From Clostridiales bacterium (lineage in GTDB: Bacteria; Bacillota; Clostridia; Lachnospirales; Lachnospiraceae): a DNA stretch of 38,946 bases. The notes under the pieces were generated by a model, which was not told the origin of the DNA, made no database searches, and was given only the letters and a program-made list of their open reading frames with translations. Within the stretch, counting starts at the first letter, position 1. Every line of letters starts with the position of its first letter. Of the stretch, positions 34,597 to 38,946 are shown piece after piece. The DNA is taken from contig JAQXPY010000135.1 of the NCBI GenBank assembly GCA_029100885.1, forward strand, positions 1-38,946, written 5' to 3'. The position numbers and the translations under genes were made by a program.

Positions 34597-35256
34597 TTGA
34601 CCTATCAGAATATACAAGAGGAACAGCTTATCGAGATAGTCACACAGGCTGTTCTGAAGGAGCTTCAGAAAAAAACTGACGATATTCCTGTAGGTATTTC
34701 GGTAAGGCATATTCATCTGACCAGAAGTGATGTGGACTGGCTTTTCGGCAGAAACTATCAGCTGACGCCAAAAAAGGCGCTCAGTCAGCCGGGGCAGTAC
34801 GCATGTGAGGAATGTTTAGATGTGATCGGTCCTAAGGGGGAGCTGAAGAAGGTGAGAATACTCGGCCCCGAGCGCAGCTCGGCGCAGGTGGAGCTTTCCC
34901 AGACCGATCTCAGGACGATCGGACTGACAGCACCTGTAAGAAGCAGCGGGGATCTTGACGGGACGCCCGGAGTCAGGCTTCGCGGGCCTAACGGTGAGAT
35001 CACTCTGTCGAAGGGCGTCATCATTGCCGACAGACATATTCATATGACGCCGGAGGATGCTCTCCGTTTCGGAGTAAAGGACGGAGACAGAGTAAGCGTT
35101 GAGGTAGGCGGTATAAAGCCCGGCATTATGGGTAATGTACTGATCAGAGTCAGTGAAACAAGTGCCCTGGATATGCACATCGATACAGATGACGGAAATG
35201 CCTTTATGCTCAGTCAGGGACAGCGTCTGAGGATTCTGAAGCAGACTAATCGATAA
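34597..35256 (+). CDS. pduL: PduL-type phosphate acyltransferase, microcompartment cargo
   Basis: Converts acyl-CoA and phosphate to acyl-phosphate, recycling CoA inside the shell and giving a precursor for ATP. Two PduL half-domains are visible: GISVRHIHLTRSDVDWLFG and ADRHIHMTPEDALRFGV, each with the RHIHxT zinc signature. The N-terminus (EEQLIEIVTQAVLKELQ) is an amphipathic encapsulation helix, as in other PduL proteins. The start is TTG at 34597 with GAGG (34584-34587 area) upstream; no ATG fits. It has 219 residues, the usual length. Confidence 0.94.
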   Translation: MTYQNIQEEQLIEIVTQAVLKELQKKTDDIPVGISVRHIHLTRSDVDWLFGRNYQLTPKKALSQPGQYACEECLDVIGPKGELKKVRILGPERSSAQVELSQTDLRTIGLTAPVRSSGDLDGTPGVRLRGPNGEITLSKGVIIADRHIHMTPEDALRFGVKDGDRVSVEVGGIKPGIMGNVLIRVSETSALDMHIDTDDGNAFMLSQGQRLRILKQTNR

Positions 35257-35271
35257 GTTAGGAGTTAAGGA

Positions 35272-35529
35272 ATGATTCTTGGTGTAGTGAAGGGAACAGT
35301 ATATTCCACACGTAAAATGGAGAATCTTAAGGGACTTAAATTCCTTATGGTACAGCCTGTAAACGGCACAAAAAAAGATATTTTTGTGGCTGCCGATACC
35401 ATAGGAGCAGGAACAGGAGAGCTTGTGCTGGTCACCACCGATCAGACGACTCAGTATGCTCTGGATTATCCGGCACCTGTTGACGCGCTTATCGTCGGTA
35501 TCGTAGATAATCCTCCGGCAATGGAATAA
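35272..35529 (+). CDS. eutN: Microcompartment vertex protein BMC-P (EutN/CcmL family)
   Basis: The 85-residue protein has the EutN/CcmL fold signature: MILGVVKGTVYSTRK at the start, VAADTIGAGTGELVLVT in the middle and VDALIVGIVDN at the end. Such pentamers cap the twelve vertices of the shell. It follows pduL by 15 bases with GGAG/AAGG upstream of the ATG, and the flavoprotein begins 13 bases after its stop. It is the only pentamer gene in the window. Confidence 0.94.
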   Translation: MILGVVKGTVYSTRKMENLKGLKFLMVQPVNGTKKDIFVAADTIGAGTGELVLVTTDQTTQYALDYPAPVDALIVGIVDNPPAME

Positions 35530-35542
35530 TTGAGGTAGCAAA

Positions 35543-36772
35543 ATGAGAATTGTGGTTATAGGCAGTATTGCCGCAGGAGTGTCTGCAGCACAGCAGATCT
35601 CCGGCGGTGATGGCAGCGCCCGTATAACTGTATATGAAAAGGGAGCTTTTTACAGCTGTGGTGTAGACGGACTTCCTTATTATCTTGCAGAGAGCACAGA
35701 GACTCTTAATGAAGCAGTTATGAAAAAGGAGTCGGAGCTTGCATCTGCCGGTATTGACGCCAGACTGCTGCATGAGGTGACAGGAATCGATCCTGTGCGT
35801 CATACGCTGAGGGTGAAGGAGCTTACAACAGGCAGAGAGTTTGAGGACAATTATGACAGGCTTGTCATTGCCGTTGGTTCCTCAAATATCATTCCTGCGG
35901 TACCTGGCTGCGACAGGATCGGCGTACATACGTTAAAGAGTGTTGAGGAGCTTATCTTTATCAAGGAGTTCATCCGTAGTCCGTATGTCAGAGATATAGT
36001 TATTCTCGGAGCGAGCTGGAGCGGACTCGAGATAGCGAAGGCATTTCTTAAGACCGGAAGACATGTGCGCATCATTGACAGCAGCAGACAGCTTCTGCCG
36101 GAATTCGACCCTGAGATCAGCAATATTATCCGTCAGCAGCTGGAGCTTGAAGGCGTAATGTTCAGTCTCGGCGAGAAGGTGCGTTCCTTCCCGGGCAGAA
36201 CATTTGTCGAGCAGGTACAGACCGACAGAAACTCATATTCATGCGATCTGTGCATTGCTGCGGATGCCGCTGTTCCGAATACCTCTGTTTTAAGAGGAAC
36301 CGGTATAGAAACTGATTCAAAGGGCAGAATTGCTGTCAACCGCATGCTGGAAACAAATGTTAAGGATATTTATGCTGTTGGCGATTGCTCGGTATGCAGA
36401 GAAGGAACACTGAATACCTGCAGTATTCGCGTTGGAAACACAGAGATCGCTGTGACAGGTCTTTCCGAGTCGGCGGCAAAAGCAGCCGGAATCAGGGTAA
36501 AGTGTGCTGTGGCTCAGGGTCAGGACAGACCTGGTATCTGTCCGAATCCTAAGAGTATTTCCATCAAGCTTGTATGTGAGGCGGGAACCGGCAGGATCAT
36601 AGGAGCCCAGGCCTGGGGCGGAAAGAATGTAGCGACAAGGATCAATGCGGTCGCAGTAGCTATCTCTGCGGGAATGACTGCCCGGCAGCTCGCATGCACC
36701 GATTTCTGTTTCTCTTCTTCAAGGTGTACTATATGGGATCCTATACAGCTTGTCTGCGGACAGATAAAGTAA
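35543..36772 (+). CDS. CoA-disulfide reductase/NADH oxidase-like flavoprotein
   Basis: Class I pyridine-nucleotide disulfide oxidoreductase-like enzyme of 409 residues. It has FAD motif VVIGSIAAGVSAA (residues 4-16), NAD motif ILGASWSGLEIA (about 153-164) and C-terminal FAD block IYAVGDCSV. The redox Cys of the Nox/CoADR group appears as C39 in YSCGVDGLPYYL, with a three-residue insert compared with the usual CGLPYY. It is about 30-40 residues shorter than typical Nox/CoADR, mainly in the C-terminal dimerisation part. Such a protein is not a usual BMC enzyme; it may rebalance NADH or handle thiol/disulfide state. Confidence 0.85.
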   Translation: MRIVVIGSIAAGVSAAQQISGGDGSARITVYEKGAFYSCGVDGLPYYLAESTETLNEAVMKKESELASAGIDARLLHEVTGIDPVRHTLRVKELTTGREFEDNYDRLVIAVGSSNIIPAVPGCDRIGVHTLKSVEELIFIKEFIRSPYVRDIVILGASWSGLEIAKAFLKTGRHVRIIDSSRQLLPEFDPEISNIIRQQLELEGVMFSLGEKVRSFPGRTFVEQVQTDRNSYSCDLCIAADAAVPNTSVLRGTGIETDSKGRIAVNRMLETNVKDIYAVGDCSVCREGTLNTCSIRVGNTEIAVTGLSESAAKAAGIRVKCAVAQGQDRPGICPNPKSISIKLVCEAGTGRIIGAQAWGGKNVATRINAVAVAISAGMTARQLACTDFCFSSSRCTIWDPIQLVCGQIK

Positions 36773-36826
36773 GCTTCAGTAACCGGACATTTGCATGTTA
36801 AAAACAAAGTAACAAAGGAGCGTTTT

Positions 36827-37984
36827 ATGCCTGAAAGGATCAATGCTGTAAAGACTACATTTTTCGGAAAGGGAGCCATCAGAATGCTTGGACCTGAACT
36901 GAAAAAGACAGGTATAAGCAGAGCGCTTGTTATTACCGATAGATTTCTCTATGAAAACGGTCTTTGCGCAAAGGCTGCAGAGGCTCTTTCGGATGCGGGA
37001 ATCGAGTTTGCGGTATATTATGATGTAAAGCCTAATCCGTCAGTGTATGTCGTCAACGAATGTATAGCTGCGGCAAGAGCAATTGATGCAGGTGCTCTTA
37101 TTGCTTTAGGGGGAGGCTCCGCCATTGATACTGCCAAGGCTGTAAGCATAGTGATAGAGAATGGCGGAAGAGTAGAGCAGTATGAGGGTGTCGATAAGTC
37201 TTCAAGGCCGGGAATGCCGGTTGTAGCGATCAATACAACTGCAGGAACCGGAAGTGAATGTACAAGCTTTTATATCGTCACGGATCCGGAAAGACACAGC
37301 AAGATGGCAATGACCGACAGCAACTGCATGGTTGCCATAGCTGTGAATGATATCGATTTTATGATGTCGATGCCGCCAAAGCTGACTGCCGCAACAGGAA
37401 TGGATGCACTTACCCATTCCATAGAAGCCCTTTTTTCAAAAAATGCTTCTCCGGTCACGGACAAGGATGCAATATGGGCAATAGAGGTAATATGCAGGTA
37501 TCTGCCTCAGGCCGTAAGAAACGGTTCCGATGAAAAAGCCAGAACCATGATGGCTTACGCGGAAAATGTTGCAGGCATGGCCTTCAGCAATGCCGGACTC
37601 GGAATGGTTCATGCCATGGCCCACGCCTTGGGAGGTCATTACAATCTTCCTCATGGTGTGTGCAATGCGGTATTGCTTCCTCATGTACTGAGGTTTGATG
37701 CCGGACACAGCTGCTACGATGACAGATTCAAGCTGCTTGCAAAAGCTATGGGTCTCGAGTATTATAATCGTAGTGCCTCGGAGGCGGTAGTCGATGCGGT
37801 ATGCGCAATGAATTCACAGATAGGGATCAGTCCTTCACTCGCTATGCTGGAGGGTGTCGATCCGTCGGATTTTAAGGCGCTCACGGCGTTGGCAATGCAT
37901 GATACCTGTATGAGTACGAATCTGTATCAGGTCAGCGCAGAGGATGTATCCGAGGTTTATAAAGCGGCTTACAACGGAATCTGA
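36827..37984 (+). CDS. Iron-containing alcohol dehydrogenase
   Basis: Group III (iron-dependent) alcohol dehydrogenase of 385 residues, reducing an aldehyde to an alcohol and regenerating NAD+ for the aldehyde dehydrogenase. The NAD-binding block GGGSAIDTAKA is clear. Metal ligands are D193, H197, H262 and H276 (GMDALTHSIEA, HAMAHALGGHYNLPHG), as in FucO. The start at 36827 has AAAGGAG upstream; the earlier ATG at 36791 has none. No encapsulation peptide is visible; it may be carried by interaction or act outside. It is the last gene of the operon. Confidence 0.93.
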   Translation: MPERINAVKTTFFGKGAIRMLGPELKKTGISRALVITDRFLYENGLCAKAAEALSDAGIEFAVYYDVKPNPSVYVVNECIAAARAIDAGALIALGGGSAIDTAKAVSIVIENGGRVEQYEGVDKSSRPGMPVVAINTTAGTGSECTSFYIVTDPERHSKMAMTDSNCMVAIAVNDIDFMMSMPPKLTAATGMDALTHSIEALFSKNASPVTDKDAIWAIEVICRYLPQAVRNGSDEKARTMMAYAENVAGMAFSNAGLGMVHAMAHALGGHYNLPHGVCNAVLLPHVLRFDAGHSCYDDRFKLLAKAMGLEYYNRSASEAVVDAVCAMNSQIGISPSLAMLEGVDPSDFKALTALAMHDTCMSTNLYQVSAEDVSEVYKAAYNGI

Positions 37985-38072
37985 CATATCCGGAAACAGG
38001 TCTTTTTCTGACGCAGCCGCCTTTGAACCAAGCTTATAATAGCTGAAACACGGTATTGATGCTGTTCAGGAT

Positions 38073-38946
38073 ATGAGTCAGGATTTTGAAAACAAAGAAA
38101 AAGGAAGATCCAGAAGAAGACCTGAACGAAGGGGTTCTGGGTTAAAGAGTTTTTTCAGCGCAGTAATTAAAGCAGCCTTATTTACTGCGTTGTTTTTGTG
38201 TCTGTTAATTGTTCTGTGCGCAGCGCAGTTTACAGGAAGAATTGAAAGCCGTATCCTCGGAAAGATTAATGAGGCGGTTACAGCCAACGAAACGGGAAGA
38301 ATAGCTGTCGAGCAGGCAGCTGTGAGGTTTTTCTCCTATAATGACGGGAACATGGATTCTCAAAGCGCAACATACGATCCGAGAGGTAGTGCCACTGTGC
38401 AGGAATCGAAAGATGACAGCACGGAAAACGGCAGCTTTGAAAATAACAGCACCGGAAACAGCACAACAGGAAGCAGCGGTACAGGAAGCAGCAGTACTGG
38501 ATCTAACAGTACAGGAAATAATACCACAGAAGAGAACAATAAAGGTCTGTCAGGCGGCAGTGGTACAAATAAAGAAAAAGACAAACTATCCGAGCTGCTT
38601 GCCGAGGGCTATATTGCTGTTGAACCAGCCGATCCTGACTTTATTTCGATCAGCTTTGCCGGGGATATTCTGCTGGATGAGCGTTATGCGATTATGGCAG
38701 CTATGCTTCAGCGCTCCGGAGGAGAGGTGCCTGCTGCTGATACGGCATTTGACGAAAAGCTTCTCTCAGAAATGAGGGAAGCAGACATCTTTATGCTCAA
38801 CAATGAATTTCCATATTCTGACAGGGGAGCTCCGCTTCAGGGAAAAAAGTACACCTTCAGGGCAAGACCTTAATACTGAAGCATACTCCGGGATTTTGGT
38901 GCCTATATCGTATCCCTTGCCAATAATCATGTAAACGACTATGGCC
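38073..38946 (+). pseudogene. CapA-family (poly-gamma-glutamate synthesis-like) protein with in-frame stops, cut by the window end
   Basis: The N-terminus is basic with one membrane helix (about residues 28-48), then a Ser/Thr/Asn/Gly-rich linker and the start of a CapA-like metallophosphatase fold (ISFAGDILLDERYA, NNEFPYSDRG, KKYTFRARP). The frame then meets TAA (38871-38873) and TGA (38877-38879), and continues in the same frame with SILRDFGAYIVSLANNHVNDYG to the window end, which matches the family motif LANNH. Two substitutions, or a paired deletion and insertion, would explain it. The conserved phosphatase core is thus cut off from the first 266 residues. Sequencing error is the alternative. 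It lies outside the BMC operon, though 88 bases from it. Confidence 0.75.
38442..38531 (+). repeat. 15-base degenerate repeat coding for a Ser/Thr/Asn/Gly linker
   Basis: Six units of 15 bases encode NNSTG, NSTTG, SSGTG, SSSTG, SNSTG and NNTTE. The peptide pattern is regular, but the DNA is only moderately conserved. It links the membrane helix of the CapA-like protein to its phosphatase domain. The SSSTG pentapeptide is the same as in the mutL repeat. Confidence 0.8.

Noticed and set aside
34785-35541. Minus-strand ORFs opposite pduL and the BMC-P gene
   Set aside because: The plus strand carries unmistakable PduL and EutN motifs; the antisense products look random.
25993-37984. Propanediol- or ethanolamine-type microcompartment
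   Set aside because: None of the diol dehydratase, glycyl-radical enzyme, ethanolamine lyase or cobalamin genes is present, although PduL, the aldehyde dehydrogenase and EutN resemble those systems.
38877-38879. Selenocysteine at the TGA in the capA-like gene
   Set aside because: A TAA lies two codons before it, the family has no Sec or Cys there, and no SECIS-like hairpin is apparent.

Overview
The window looks like chromosomal DNA of an anaerobic member of the Clostridia, most like the Lachnospiraceae. This rests on gene content (a SpoVB/MurJ-type flippase, DUF896, a PF06838 protein, a P-loop protein next to an HlyD-like protein), on AGGAGG-type ribosome binding sites, and on TTGACA/TATAAT-like promoters. 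All recognised genes lie on the + strand. I had no database access, so family names come from motif recognition.

Bases 1-15960 are housekeeping: rpsU, phoH, ybeY, a SpoVB/MurJ-like flippase, two flavoproteins, a DUF896 protein, a HAD phosphatase, and then miaB-mutS-mutL-miaA and a PF06838 PLP enzyme, closed by a strong terminator. Two things stand out. mutS carries an in-frame TAA exactly at the Tyr codon inside the mismatch-reading GDF-Y-E motif. mutL has a 30-bp tandem repeat in its linker.

Bases 16005-25649 are cell-envelope genes: radC, mreC, mreD, a PBP2-type transpeptidase, rodA, methylglyoxal synthase, a lipoprotein D-Ala-D-Ala carboxypeptidase, a P-loop protein and an HlyD-like membrane protein. 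rodA has a consensus promoter so close to its ATG that the transcript would be almost leaderless. The methylglyoxal synthase homolog lacks the catalytic Asp (D71 in E. coli).

Bases 25993-37984 hold an apparently complete bacterial microcompartment (BMC) operon that I cannot match to a classical type. It has a TRAP carboxylate importer (dctP, dctQ, dctM), a GntR/FCD regulator, an Asp/Glu-racemase-like protein, a beta-keto acid cleavage enzyme (BKACE, DUF849), a class II aldolase with an altered metal site and a Cys-rich tail, a CoA-acylating aldehyde dehydrogenase, a shell protein made of two fused BMC-H domains, PduL, a BMC-P vertex protein, a CoA-disulfide-reductase-like flavoprotein and an iron alcohol dehydrogenase. 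Similar amphipathic helices on the aldolase (C-terminus), the aldehyde dehydrogenase (N-terminus) and PduL (N-terminus) mark these three as core cargo. The inferred route is: an organic acid enters by TRAP, the aldolase releases an aldehyde inside the shell, the dehydrogenase and PduL turn it into acyl-CoA and acyl-phosphate, and the alcohol dehydrogenase regenerates NAD+.

The window ends in a capA-like gene with two in-frame stops just before its conserved LANNH motif. With the mutS stop this suggests gene decay, a mutator lineage, or local sequence errors.
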